A DNA stretch of 64,000 nucleotides, taken from NCBI GenBank assembly GCA_951813615.1, contig OX638377.1, positions 5,119,739-5,183,738 on the forward strand, read 5' to 3'. Every line of letters starts with the position of its first letter. Position 1 is the first letter of the stretch. The notes beneath the pieces are model-generated. The model saw only the letters and a list, made by a program, of their open reading frames with translations. It had not been told where the DNA came from and ran no database searches. Below are positions 16,729 to 25,206 of the stretch, one piece after another. A program made the position numbers and the translations under genes. This DNA is from an uncultured Latescibacterota bacterium (GTDB lineage Bacteria > Latescibacterota > UBA2968 > UBA8231).

Positions 16729-16937
16729 AGAAGCACTTTCGTTGGAAATGGGCTGAGAATATACGGAGCGGCTAGTAGGTAACTCAAGGCGTGGAACGGT
16801 AGCGATTACTTTTCAGGAGCGATGCGGTTCGTTAATATGTCCGTCCCGTCGCGCTTGCGGCGATCAACAGAGACCAAGCCGAACATCAGCGCACGCAGCA
16901 GAGAAGCGCTAGCGGCAGTGTCGAAAAGGAAAACACT

Positions 16938-18074
16938 ATGCTAACCAAAGAAGGATGCCGCACGCGGCAGCAACGCCTGTGTGCACGGCTGGCCGGACTC
17001 GACATCGATGCGGCCGTGATCAACCACCCGAAGGAAATCTACTACTTCACCGGGATCATCATCCCCGAGGAATTCCCCGGCCCGCCGGCGATCTTTTGGC
17101 TGGGGGCCGATGGGCGGTCCTTGCTGATTGCACATACCGACGAAGGCGAGCCGTGCGCCGACGAGTGTTTCACCTTTTCCCCCAGCGTCGGCGGTACGGT
17201 CACGCCCGATTTGCGCGAGGTGATAAGCGGGCTAATCGTCGATACGCTGCGCGCCAAAAAGCCGGCGGCTAGCCGCTTGGGCTGGCAGAGCGAGTTTTTG
17301 CCGCGTCGCTTGGGACAGGCGATCGAAGAAGGGATGGGCAAAACGCCGGCATGGGTCGCGGTCGATGATCTGCTCGCCGACATGCAGGAGGTCAAGGACC
17401 CCGACGAAATCGAGCTGTTGCGCAAGGTAGTGCAAGTCGATTTGGCAGCATACGCCGCGGCGGAAGCGGCAATGGCTCCAGGCGTCAACGAGCTGGAGGT
17501 GCTAGCGGCGGCGCAGCGGGCAGCGCATCTTGCGGCCGGTGAGAAGGTCTTTCACGACGGCGACTATCAGTGCGGCGAGCTGGGCGGTTTTGCGCGCAAT
17601 CGCCCGATCGAGGCCGGGGAAATCTACGTCATCGACGCCTGGTCGGTGTACCGCGGCTACTGGGCCGATTTGTGCCGCAGCTTTGCAGTGGGCGAGCCGA
17701 CCGAGGTGCAGCACTCCGTCTTCGAGCACGTCAAAGGCTTCCACGACCGCGTCGGCGAGTATCTGCGGCCGGGCAAGGACGGCAGCGAGTGCGCAGTGGC
17801 CATGGACGCCTATATCCGCGAGCATCCCAAACTGGCCGATGTCGGCTTGATCCACCACGCCGGGCACAACATCGGCCTGCGGGCGCACCAGATGCCCGAT
17901 CTCAACAAGGAGCGCGGCGGCACCTTGCGCGTGGGCAATGTGGTCTCGGTCGAGCCGGGGGCCTATATCCCCGAGGCGCGGGCGGGAGTGCGGCTGGAAA
18001 ACATGTACCTGATTACCGAGGACGGCTTGGAGAACTTGTCGCCGTATCCAATGGAATTGGGGGCGCACTGTTGA
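16938..18074 (+). CDS. M24-family metallopeptidase (Xaa-Pro dipeptidase/creatinase-like)
   Basis: 378 residues: an N-terminal creatinase-like domain (HPKEIYYFTGIIIPEEFPGP) and a C-terminal pita-bread domain. All five dinuclear-metal ligands are present: two Asp in VIDAWSVYRGYWADLCRSF, His in IHHAGHNIGL, Glu in VSVEPGAYI and Glu in VRLENMYLIT. Members cleave Xaa-Pro dipeptides or hydrolyse C-N bonds such as in creatine. An AAAAGGA ribosome site precedes the ATG. The inositol-phosphatase-like gene begins on the last bases of this one, so they are coupled. Confidence 0.93.
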   Translation: MLTKEGCRTRQQRLCARLAGLDIDAAVINHPKEIYYFTGIIIPEEFPGPPAIFWLGADGRSLLIAHTDEGEPCADECFTFSPSVGGTVTPDLREVISGLIVDTLRAKKPAASRLGWQSEFLPRRLGQAIEEGMGKTPAWVAVDDLLADMQEVKDPDEIELLRKVVQVDLAAYAAAEAAMAPGVNELEVLAAAQRAAHLAAGEKVFHDGDYQCGELGGFARNRPIEAGEIYVIDAWSVYRGYWADLCRSFAVGEPTEVQHSVFEHVKGFHDRVGEYLRPGKDGSECAVAMDAYIREHPKLADVGLIHHAGHNIGLRAHQMPDLNKERGGTLRVGNVVSVEPGAYIPEARAGVRLENMYLITEDGLENLSPYPMELGAHC

Positions 18075-18859
18075 GCGAGGTACTCGAATTTGCCGAAGAC
18101 CTCGCCCGGCGTGCTGGTGTGCTGATCGCCCAAGCGCGGGCGGACCGGGCATTGGATCTGAGTTATAAGGAAGGGATTGAGCTATTGACGTCGGCCGACC
18201 TACAGGCCGACCAGCTCATCCGCGGCGAGATCGAACAAACCTTCCCCGACCACTGCATCCTCTCCGAAGAGTCTTCGCCCCACCTTACAGACTCGGCGCA
18301 ACTGCGCGGCCCCTTGTGGGTCATCGACCCGATTGACGGCACCGTCAACTACGCCTATAACCAGCAGCAAGTAGCCGTATCCATTGCCTTTGCCGAAGGT
18401 GGCCAAGTGCAGGTCGGCGTGGTGCATTGCCCGTTTGTGGACGAGACCTTTACCGCCCGGCGCGGTGTGGGTGCCTGGCTCAACAGCCGCGCCATCCAAG
18501 CCAGCGAGTGCAATGAGCTATCCCGCGCCCTGATTGGCACGGGCTTCCCGTACGCCGCCGAGGGCAGAGTGGCGCTGGTGGAGCGCTTGCGCCGCGTCCT
18601 CGGTCAGTGCCGCGACATCCGTCGCGTAGGCTCGGCCGCCATTGATCTCTGTTGGGTGGCGATGGGTCGGCTCGACGGCTTTTACGAGGCGCTCAAACCC
18701 TGGGACTTGGCGGCTGCGGCCCTGATTGCGCGAGAAGCGGGCGCTCGCGTCGGGCACTTACAGCCCGTAGATGGCGAGTTACCGGAAGAATTGGAAGGTC
18801 GCGACTTGGTCGCAGCCGCGCCGGGAATCTACGAACAATTGGTCGCGCTGTTGCGCTAA
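18071..18859 (+). CDS. Inositol-monophosphatase family protein
   Basis: 262 residues if started at TTG 18071, which overlaps the peptidase stop (TTGA); longer in-frame extensions lie inside the peptidase gene and are spurious. The family motifs are complete: the metal Glu in ILSEESSPHL, WVIDPIDGTVNYAY (DPxDGTxN) and KPWDLAAAALIAREAGARV (WDxAAxxxIxxEAG). Members dephosphorylate inositol phosphates, histidinol phosphate or 3-prime-phosphoadenylate compounds with Mg2+. Its place between a peptidase and a sugar-acid dehydratase-like gene, opposite a sugar transporter, suggests a sugar or polyol phosphate substrate. Confidence 0.92.
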   Translation: MSEVLEFAEDLARRAGVLIAQARADRALDLSYKEGIELLTSADLQADQLIRGEIEQTFPDHCILSEESSPHLTDSAQLRGPLWVIDPIDGTVNYAYNQQQVAVSIAFAEGGQVQVGVVHCPFVDETFTARRGVGAWLNSRAIQASECNELSRALIGTGFPYAAEGRVALVERLRRVLGQCRDIRRVGSAAIDLCWVAMGRLDGFYEALKPWDLAAAALIAREAGARVGHLQPVDGELPEELEGRDLVAAAPGIYEQLVALLR

Positions 18860-18875
18860 ACAACGAGGAGATCCC

Positions 18876-20051
18876 ATGAAAATCAGCGACATCAAAGCCT
18901 ATCCAACCTGGGTCGGCCACCGCAATCAGCTCATCGTCAAGGTCGAGACCGACGAAGGCATCCACGGCTGGGGCGAGTCGGGGCTGTCGGGGCGCGAACT
19001 GGCCGTCGTAGGCGCAGTGCGGCACTACCGAGAGTTTTTGCTCGGCCGCGACCCGCGCGAAATCGGACGGCTCTGGCAGGAGATGTACCGCGGCCAGTAC
19101 TTTGAAGGCGGGCGGGTGTTGACCGCGGCGATTTCGGCCATCGACATCGCCTTGCACGACGTGGTAGGCAAGGCCCTCGGTGTGCCAGTCTATCAGCTTT
19201 TGGGCGGTAAGCAGCGCGAGTGGGTCCCCTGCTTTGCGACGACTGGGGCACCAGACCTAGAGACCTTGGTCAAAAACTGCAAATTGCTATTGGACAAGGG
19301 ATGGGACGTGATTCGCACGGGAATGGCCCAGCGCATACGGTACGACGGCAAACAGTACGACGAGGAACTGCTGTTTGAGCCGCGCGATAGCATCGGCATC
19401 ACCGCGGCTTGGCTGACTGAAGTGCGCCGTGAAATTGGGCCCGACCCGGTCTTGGGCATTGACTACCACCATCGGCTGACGGTCGCCGAGAGCGCGTCGT
19501 TCTGCCAGAAGATGCCGCCGGGGACGCTCGACTTTCTCGAAGAACCCATTCGCGACGAGTGCCCCGAAGCCTACGAATCGCTCCGCACCATGACCGACGT
19601 GCCCTTTGCCATCGGCGAGGAATTTGCCAGCAAGTGGCAGTTCTTGCCCTATCTCGAACGGGGCATCACGCAGTTTGCGCGGATCGACGTGTGCAATGTC
19701 GGCGGGCTGACCGAATCGATGAAAGTGGCGAGCTTAGCCGAATCCCACTACATCGACCTGATGCCCCACAACCCGTTGGGGCCGATCTGCACCGCCGCGA
19801 CCGTGCATCTGGCGGCGGCCGTGCCCAACTTCGCGTGGCTTGAACACCGCGTGACGCCGACGGAAGCGGGCAAGTTCATGGACGAGGAATTTTTCCCGGT
19901 GCAGTGCGAATTGGTGGGGTCGATGTTAAAGGTGCCCGAAGGGCCGGGGCTGGGCGTGGAGTTCAACGAAGAGCTAGCCAAGGAACAGGAATTCAAGTTT
20001 TGGGAAGCGCCGCATTTGCGCCGGCGGGATGGTTCGCATACGAACTGGTAG
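18876..20051 (+). CDS. Enolase-superfamily enzyme, galactonate dehydratase-like
   Basis: 391 residues from ATG 18876, preceded by GAGGAG. The N-terminal capping domain starts MKISDIKAYPTWVGHRNQLI and has VETDEGIHGWGESG. Barrel features include VLGIDYHH (metal Asp with His), LDFLEEPIRDE, AIGEEFASKW and the C-terminal DLMPHNPLGPICTAATVHL. The PHNPLGP segment is typical of galactonate/mannonate dehydratase relatives, which remove water from sugar acids to give 2-keto-3-deoxy acids. It closes the operon that opens with the M24 peptidase, opposite a sugar ABC transporter, which supports sugar-acid use. The exact substrate is uncertain. Confidence 0.92.
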   Translation: MKISDIKAYPTWVGHRNQLIVKVETDEGIHGWGESGLSGRELAVVGAVRHYREFLLGRDPREIGRLWQEMYRGQYFEGGRVLTAAISAIDIALHDVVGKALGVPVYQLLGGKQREWVPCFATTGAPDLETLVKNCKLLLDKGWDVIRTGMAQRIRYDGKQYDEELLFEPRDSIGITAAWLTEVRREIGPDPVLGIDYHHRLTVAESASFCQKMPPGTLDFLEEPIRDECPEAYESLRTMTDVPFAIGEEFASKWQFLPYLERGITQFARIDVCNVGGLTESMKVASLAESHYIDLMPHNPLGPICTAATVHLAAAVPNFAWLEHRVTPTEAGKFMDEEFFPVQCELVGSMLKVPEGPGLGVEFNEELAKEQEFKFWEAPHLRRRDGSHTNW

Positions 20052-20095
20052 TGGCTATTTCGAAATGTTTTGCCAAAATAATCCGTAGATTTGAT

Positions 20096-20119
20096 GTAGC
20101 AACTAAATGTAGTTGCTAC
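20096..20119. promoter_or_regulatory. Perfect inverted repeat upstream of the HicB-like/PIN operon
   Basis: GTAGCAACTA (20096-20105) and TAGTTGCTAC (20110-20119) are exact reverse complements separated by 4 bases. It lies about 75 bases upstream of the likely antitoxin start and has no T-run. Toxin-antitoxin operons are commonly autoregulated through such palindromes, so an operator is a reasonable inference. Confidence 0.5.
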
Positions 20120-20193
20120 TCTATGAAGAGCGGCATATATTCTTTTTGAGGAACGCACTTAGATGCCTAAAGCCCTTGAACAAAGGGACTGAT

Positions 20194-20676
20194 ATGAAAG
20201 ACATGATGACTTATAAGGGCTACACCGGCTCGGCGCACTACGACGACGACGACCGGATTTTCCACGGCAAGCTCGAATTCATCCGCGATCTCGTCAGTTA
20301 CGAGGGAGCGGATGTGGATTCACTGCGTTCCGCTTTTGAAGAAGCGGTAGACAACTATCTCGACCTATGCCGACAGGAAGGACGACAGCCCGAACAACCG
20401 TTCAAAGGCAGTTTCAACGTGCGGATGGGCAGCGAACTACATCGCCAAGCAGCCCTATGGGCCAAGGAGAAGGGCGCAAACCTCAACCAAGTGGTCAAAG
20501 AGGCGTTGGAGCGGTACTTAGCCGGCGTAGCCTCTCCTTCGCTAGGTGCTTCACGTTCCTATCGGGAGCTAATGGCAGATATACGCGCTCGACAGCAGGT
20601 GCGTGGCCATAAACCCCCAACTCGGGAAGCGGTTGATGCGGCCCTGCACAGTGAGCGGGAAAGCTGGGAGCAGTAA
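20194..20676 (+). CDS. HicB-like antitoxin
   Basis: 160 residues from ATG 20194 (AAGGGA ribosome site 6 bases upstream); an in-frame extension to 20113 is less likely. The N-terminal half is a HicB fold: MTYKGYTGSAHYDDDDRIFHGKL followed by FIRDLVSYEGADVDSLRSAF and a conserved Glu-rich helix. A ribbon-helix-helix-like part follows (GSFNVRMGSELHRQAALWA), then a C-terminal tail ending SERESWEQ that may contact the toxin. HicB normally pairs with HicA, an RNA-binding toxin; here the next gene, 3 bases away, is a PIN nuclease. Confidence 0.85.
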   Translation: MKDMMTYKGYTGSAHYDDDDRIFHGKLEFIRDLVSYEGADVDSLRSAFEEAVDNYLDLCRQEGRQPEQPFKGSFNVRMGSELHRQAALWAKEKGANLNQVVKEALERYLAGVASPSLGASRSYRELMADIRARQQVRGHKPPTREAVDAALHSERESWEQ

Positions 20677-20679
20677 TCT

Positions 20680-21102
20680 ATGCGGCTTTACCTAGACGCA
20701 GCACCTGTTATCTATACCGTTGAACAAGTCGAGGGCTTTGCTACAGCCGTTGACGAGCAGATTGGATCGTCAGAAGTGACTCTGGTCGCTAGTGACCTGA
20801 CGAGAATGGAATGTCGCGTCAAGCCTCTGAGAGAAGGTAACACCGAACTACTCAAAGACTTCGATGAGTTTTTTGATGGGGCGATATCAGAAGTGGTCAT
20901 TCTATCGCGGCCCATCATGGATCGGGCGACCGAGATTCGAGCGCAACATGGCTTTAGAACACCTGATTCAATTCATCTTGCTGCCGCTGTGGAATCGAGT
21001 TGCGATGTATTTCTAACCAACGATCATCGTCTGGACCGCTTTAGCGACATTAGATACGAATTGGTAACAGATGAGCCCAAGAAAACTCCCAAGTCTGAAT
21101 GA
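20680..21102 (+). CDS. PIN-domain ribonuclease toxin (VapC-like)
   Basis: 140 residues, a normal VapC length. The active-site acids are visible: Asp in MRLYLDAAPVIY, Glu in TRMECRVKPL, Asp in RTPDSIHLAAA and Asp in LTNDHRLDRF. It starts 3 bases after the HicB-like antitoxin, so the two are one operon. The toxin would cleave RNA when the antitoxin is degraded. A 9-bp inverted repeat overlaps its stop codon (21087-21109) but lacks a T-run. Confidence 0.88.
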   Translation: MRLYLDAAPVIYTVEQVEGFATAVDEQIGSSEVTLVASDLTRMECRVKPLREGNTELLKDFDEFFDGAISEVVILSRPIMDRATEIRAQHGFRTPDSIHLAAAVESSCDVFLTNDHRLDRFSDIRYELVTDEPKKTPKSE

Positions 21103-21358
21103 CTTGGGAATGGAGAAGATTGAGGGGTACTGCTGTCGATGAGGATACATACCGCGGGCATTTCGAGGGAAGATACCTGTGAAAGGCAGTATTGGCGATT
21201 TACGAACCGTGCGAATTGATCTATATCGCACAAGCCCACCTTGCGCATGCACCGGACGCAAACAGGCTCGACGACCCCACCCCTAGTTAAGGAATTGTCG
21301 CTATGAGAACGACATTTTTAATGTACCCCCAAATCAAATCAGGAACAAGGAGCTAGCT

Positions 21359-21522
21359 ATAACTCGCTCGGTAGCTCTTGTAGCGCTCGGCCTGTTGGCG
21401 GTAGTCCCCTATCTGCCGGCGATGCTGTGGGGGGCTTTGTATGGGACGATAATGTATATATCAAGGTAGATCCGGTACAAGAAGTATCTGGTCTGTGGCA
21501 AATCTGGTTTTCCCCTAGTGAT
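21359..21522 (+). pseudogene. Decayed 5-prime fragment of a TPR/glycosyltransferase-like membrane protein gene
   Basis: An AAGGAG ribosome site is followed 6 bases later by ATA where a start would be. The frame then gives a membrane segment (SVALVALGLLAVVPYLPAML). At the run of six G near 21429-21434 the reading shifts, and the second frame continues GGFVWDDNVYIKVD and GLWQIWFSPSD, a pattern I recognise from the N-terminus of TPR-containing O-mannosyl/GlcNAc transferase-like membrane proteins (FVWDD). Homology ends at the left end of the IS element. So there is a lost start, a one-base deletion and an IS truncation. Confidence 0.6.
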
Positions 21523-22675
21523 GGCGTTGTTGCATGAAAGTCTGGTTAGGGTCTTGAAATGGTGCAGGCTCTCCAGTTAGATTGGTTCGTGGTTCCAACA
21601 AGAAACACGTTCCTCTCTTCCCAAAGAGCCTGTGATGAGCAAAGTATCGGGTGGTTCGTCCTCGGTCAAGTCGAAAGCAGTGTATCGGGTCAAGAATTGG
21701 TCGTCGTATAATCGGGCGTTGGTTGCTCGCGGTAGCCTGACGGTCTGGCTGGACGATTCGTTTTGGCCGCAGTGGTATGATCAGCGACCGTGTCAACGGG
21801 GTACTCAGTTTGTCTATTCGGATCGCCCGATTGAATGGATGTTGACGATGCGGATGCTGTTTGGGTTGCCGTTGCGGCAGACGCAGGGTTTTATCCAATC
21901 GCTGTTGGACTTGATAGGGTTGGACTTGGCCGTGCCGGACTACTCGACCTTGTCGCGTCGCCACGGGTCCTTGGCGGTGATGTTGCCGTGCCAGCGCGCC
22001 GATAAACCGATGCACTTGGTGGTGGATTCGACCGGCTTGAAGGTCTACGGTGAGGGCGAGTGGAAAGTCTGTCAACACGGCTGGACGAAACGGCGGACGT
22101 GGCGCAAGCTGCATGTGGGGGTCAACGAGGCCACCGGTGAGGTGGTCGCCCAGACGTTGACGTCCCATCGGATCGATGATGCCTCGCAGGTCTCGGCCCT
22201 GCTGGCTCAAGTCGATGAGGTGGTAGAGGCGATAGGCGGCGATGGGGCCTATGACAAACAGAAGGTGTTCGACGCGTTGGCCACGCCACCCAGCGGCCCC
22301 CCGATTCAGCCGATCATTACCCTGCGCAAAGACGCTAAAATCCAACAGCATGGCAACTGTAAGGCACCCCCGTTGGCGCGCGATGAGATGCTCCGAGCTA
22401 TTCGACAAAAAGGACGCCAGGGGTGGAAACAGGCCAGTGGCTATCATCGACGTTCGTTGGCCGAAACGCTAATCTATCGCTATAAGCACCTCATCGGCGG
22501 CAAGCTCAAGGCGCGTAGCGAGGCCAATCAACAGGTCGAAAGTCGCCTCGGCTGTGCCCTCCTCAATCGAATGATCCATCTGGGCAAACCCGAATCGTAT
22601 CGGATAGAAAAAAGAACCTGACAAACAAACAACATTCGACCATGATACCCCAGATATGATTCATGCAACAACGCC
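21523..22675 (+). mobile_element. IS5-type insertion sequence, complete
   Basis: The element is 1153 bp, bounded by inverted repeats GGCGTTGTTGCATGA (21523) and TCATGCAACAACGCC (ending 22675), 15 bases perfect and extended to 17 by AT at each end. One intact transposase gene fills it. The flanks (CCTAGTGAT on the left, ATATGTTAT on the right) show no clear target duplication, so one flank may have been rearranged after insertion. It interrupts the membrane-protein fragment on its left. Confidence 0.9.
21632..22621 (+). CDS. IS5-family transposase (IS903-like)
   Basis: 329 residues with an intact DDE catalytic set: D132 in HLVVDSTGLKVYGEGEW, D204 in GGDGAYDK and E278 in YHRRSLAETLIYRYKHLIGG. 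The motif spacing and the YRYKHLIGG end match IS5-family transposases of the IS903 type. The N-terminal region has the DNA-binding part VKNWSSYNRALVARGSLTVW. It is probably functional, since no stop or frameshift interrupts it and both inverted repeats are present. Confidence 0.93.
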   Translation: MMSKVSGGSSSVKSKAVYRVKNWSSYNRALVARGSLTVWLDDSFWPQWYDQRPCQRGTQFVYSDRPIEWMLTMRMLFGLPLRQTQGFIQSLLDLIGLDLAVPDYSTLSRRHGSLAVMLPCQRADKPMHLVVDSTGLKVYGEGEWKVCQHGWTKRRTWRKLHVGVNEATGEVVAQTLTSHRIDDASQVSALLAQVDEVVEAIGGDGAYDKQKVFDALATPPSGPPIQPIITLRKDAKIQQHGNCKAPPLARDEMLRAIRQKGRQGWKQASGYHRRSLAETLIYRYKHLIGGKLKARSEANQQVESRLGCALLNRMIHLGKPESYRIEKRT

Positions 22676-22699
22676 ATATGTTATTGAAAGAGATATTAG

Positions 22700-23119
22700 A
22701 TGGAACTGCACTTCTCGATCAAAGTTCTGTCCGGAATTTATTCGATTTTGCAGGTCAAAGACAGTCCCGGATGGCCAGAGATAGTTAATAGAACTGGAAG
22801 TGGTTTTTTCTCCTTAATGCGCCTAGCAGGAGAGTGGACGATCATTTGCGAAGCTGGAGGAATGACCGATGACTCCCTAGTGGTCGACCGTTCACACGGA
22901 TGGCGGGTTTTCCTCATCGACGAGCCTTTGACGTTCGACATGATCGGGGTGATCTATAGGACCACCGAGATTCTCAAAGACGTCGGCATAAGTGTCATGG
23001 CAATTTCCGCATTCACTACCGATGCTTTCTTGGTTCGTGACGATGACTTACAACCTTCACTAAGAGCACTGCAAGCCGGGGGATTTTCAGTGTCGTATGA
23101 CAGGGGAATGAAGCTATGA
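22700..23119 (+). CDS. ACT-domain amino-acid-binding protein (ACT_7/CASTOR-like)
   Basis: 139 residues that look like two ACT modules. The first holds the N-terminal GIYSILQVKDSPGWP and GEWTIICEAGG; the second has GWRVFLIDEPLTFDMIGVIY, then LKDVGISVMAISAFTTDAFLVRDDDL. The latter segment is typical of small stand-alone ACT proteins that bind amino acids. No enzyme domain is present. It starts 24 bases after the IS element and overlaps the methyltransferase by 4 bases (ATGA), so the two genes are coupled. Confidence 0.8.
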   Translation: MELHFSIKVLSGIYSILQVKDSPGWPEIVNRTGSGFFSLMRLAGEWTIICEAGGMTDDSLVVDRSHGWRVFLIDEPLTFDMIGVIYRTTEILKDVGISVMAISAFTTDAFLVRDDDLQPSLRALQAGGFSVSYDRGMKL

Positions 23120-23880
23120 ACATCCATGAGTTAATAGAATCAGAATACGACAAGGCCGGCGATTTCTATGTCAATTGGCTCGACAAGAACGTGCCCGACA
23201 GGGATACACAGATCCAGCCATTGATAGAAATCATGCTTGCTATGTTGGGCGATGTCCAAGGGACCAATGTTTGTGACTTGGGATGTGGTGAAGGGTATCT
23301 GTCTCGTATCCTTGCAAGTCGCGGGGCACTCGTTACAGGCGTCGACACCTCCCGGACTCTGTTGCGGCATGCAAGGGAGCATTCAAATCAGCTCGGCATC
23401 ACCTATTTTCTAGACGATGCCCAATCGATGAATCAGATATCCGACGCCAGCATGGGTGCTGTGATTTGCAACATGGCCCTGATGGATATCCCTGACCTAA
23501 CGGCAACATTTTCCAGTGTCCGTCGGGTGATTGTCGCCGGTGGCAAGTTCGTCTTCGCAATTCTTCACCCGTGCTTTTTCACCCCATTCAATGCAGAGAA
23601 CCCACCGGAAGATCTTGACGAAGAGGGGAATTTCAAGGCATTGCGCGTGACGCGGTACGGCCTTGAAGGCAAATGGTTCTCGGATGGGGACGGGATGTGT
23701 GGCACGCTTGGCAGCCACCACCGAACCCTATCAACGTACCTCAATACCTTGTCCGCCAGTGGATTCCAACTTGAGGAGGTCTCTGAACCGCTTGCTCCTG
23801 TTTTAGAGGCGACCGCGAAGCGCCGAGAGAGCATCGTGCCGACACTCTTAATTGCCAAATCAATTGCCTTGCCGACCTAG
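23116..23880 (+). CDS. Class I SAM-dependent methyltransferase
   Basis: 254 residues with a Rossmann-type methyltransferase core. Motif I is NVCDLGCGEGYLSRILAS, followed by the acidic ribose ligand in ALVTGVDTS. Post-motif AVICNMALMDIPDLTATF and GGKFVFAILHPCFF correspond to motifs IV and V. The N-terminal MNIHELIESEYDKAGDFYVNW is seen in ubiquinone/malonyl-like small-molecule methyltransferases. The substrate is unknown. Coupling to an ACT protein hints at an amino-acid-related methyl acceptor, which is only inference. Confidence 0.9.
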   Translation: MNIHELIESEYDKAGDFYVNWLDKNVPDRDTQIQPLIEIMLAMLGDVQGTNVCDLGCGEGYLSRILASRGALVTGVDTSRTLLRHAREHSNQLGITYFLDDAQSMNQISDASMGAVICNMALMDIPDLTATFSSVRRVIVAGGKFVFAILHPCFFTPFNAENPPEDLDEEGNFKALRVTRYGLEGKWFSDGDGMCGTLGSHHRTLSTYLNTLSASGFQLEEVSEPLAPVLEATAKRRESIVPTLLIAKSIALPT

Positions 23881-23896
23881 GTCTTTTTGGCAGGCG

Positions 23897-24439
23897 TCAG
23901 AGCTGCAGGGTGTACTTCGCGTGCTCCCTTGGAGGGCTATGCAGCAACTCCTCCATGAAGCCGCACTCAGAGAGCAAGAAGCCGTTCTTCTCAAGAACGC
24001 GGCGCGAGGCCACATTCCCCACATGGCAGGAGGCCTGCAGCGACAGGAAGCCACTATTGATCGCATGCTTGACGAGCGCTTGAACCATCCGGGTCGCGTA
24101 TCCCTGTCCCCAGTGTCGAGGCATGACTGAGTAGCCGATCACTCCGATTCGTGCGGCTTGATTGTCCTGGCCATGATGGAGAAGGCACAGCCCTACTGGT
24201 TCATGGTCTCGATGCGCAACGAAGGTTGCCGTCACCGAGTCTGCTGCTTCCCGTAGGGCGGTATCTAGTAGCTCACGAGCTTCCTGGTGGGTGAAGGGAA
24301 CAGGGATCCGGTTCAAGTGCTGTGCAACTCGCCAGTCCTGATACAGGCCGAGGATGAACTCAAGGTCTTCGTCGCGGATGGGACGTAAGTGCAAAGGATC
24401 TGCGTCTAGGTCCCGCGTTGTCCAGTCAACAGTCAACAT
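23897..24439 (-). CDS. GNAT-family N-acetyltransferase (RimJ/RimL type)
   Basis: 180 residues. LHLRPIRDEDLEFILGLYQD begins the fold; the acetyl-CoA pyrophosphate loop is PRHWGQGYATRMVQALVKHA (Q/RxxGxG/A) and the C-terminal half has NVASRRVLEKNGFLL, the usual RimJ/RimL signature. It transfers acetyl from acetyl-CoA to an amine on a protein N-terminus or small molecule. It is convergent with the methyltransferase and shares only 20 bases of upstream DNA with the divergent gene at 24460. Confidence 0.9.
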   Translation of the reverse strand: MLTVDWTTRDLDADPLHLRPIRDEDLEFILGLYQDWRVAQHLNRIPVPFTHQEARELLDTALREAADSVTATFVAHRDHEPVGLCLLHHGQDNQAARIGVIGYSVMPRHWGQGYATRMVQALVKHAINSGFLSLQASCHVGNVASRRVLEKNGFLLSECGFMEELLHSPPREHAKYTLQL

Positions 24440-24459
24440 AGCTTGCCTTTACGGACGTA

Positions 24460-25206
24460 ATGCCATACTCACCTGAGTACTTCGACTTGCAGCTCAGATT
24501 TGCAGGAGTGGTCGCGGAGCGACTAGGCTTGCGTTTAGCATCTGCGGTGACAGATTACACCGCAGTTCAAGTAAGTATGGACCTTGGATCGACGCCAGAG
24601 TTGCGGTCGAGGAATTGGGATCGCTACTGCGACGGATTAGCCACTGCTAAAGACGTGACCGCCTGGACCTACGCCTTCTTCCGCGAGCATCAGCCTGAAT
24701 TCCCTGGCCTTCAGGCAACGCACTTCTCGGATCGGCCTCTGTTTGGATGTTTCTACTACAACATAAGAGATGGATGTACTGTTCGTCCCGGTTTCATCAA
24801 GCGGGAGGGTCAGACCCTCAGCCCATTGAGTTCCTCCAACCGGCCGGAGAGGATAGCAGAACTCGGTGCCATGTTCAGGCACATCAAGGAACGCGAATGC
24901 CAAGTGACAACAGTTGAGGGCAACTCATGGCTATACAACCTAGCGGCGTATCGGCGTCTGTTTCCAGAGGAGTACATCGAGGATATGGTCCTAAATGAGG
25001 ATCCAGATCTTCAGTTCTTGATGATTTGGGGACAGTTCTTCGATCACTCATGGCGGGTCCGTGAAGAGCCCGCTAAAATCCTACTGTCGGCGGCAGGAGA
25101 GCTGAGCCATGCTGAGCAAGTTCGGACTTGCTTCCCACTGCAGGCATATCGTCCTCGCAGTGGAGTCGAGGTATTTTACGACTTCTATGGACTATATTCA
25201 GCTTGA
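24460..25206 (+). CDS. Unrecognised 248-residue protein
   Basis: I do not recognise a family. The protein is soluble with no signal peptide or membrane segment. Early residues read YSPEYFDLQLRFAGVVAERL; the middle holds CFYYNIRDGCTVRPGFI; the second half contains GNSWLYNLAAYRRLFP, LQFLMIWGQFFDHSWRVREE and ends VEVFYDFYGLYSA. The density of aromatic residues suggests a folded enzyme-like domain. It stands in the accessory region downstream of the IS element and is divergent from the GNAT gene by only 20 bases. Confidence 0.7.
   Translation: MPYSPEYFDLQLRFAGVVAERLGLRLASAVTDYTAVQVSMDLGSTPELRSRNWDRYCDGLATAKDVTAWTYAFFREHQPEFPGLQATHFSDRPLFGCFYYNIRDGCTVRPGFIKREGQTLSPLSSSNRPERIAELGAMFRHIKERECQVTTVEGNSWLYNLAAYRRLFPEEYIEDMVLNEDPDLQFLMIWGQFFDHSWRVREEPAKILLSAAGELSHAEQVRTCFPLQAYRPRSGVEVFYDFYGLYSA

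Noticed and set aside
17570..18070. Long upstream extension of the inositol-phosphatase-like gene
   Set aside because: It lies wholly inside the M24 peptidase gene and has Arg-rich shadow composition; the TTG at 18071 gives the family start.
21087..21109. Inverted repeat over the PIN stop codon as a terminator
   Set aside because: A perfect 9-bp stem but no T-run and it overlaps the coding end; too weak to list as a terminator.
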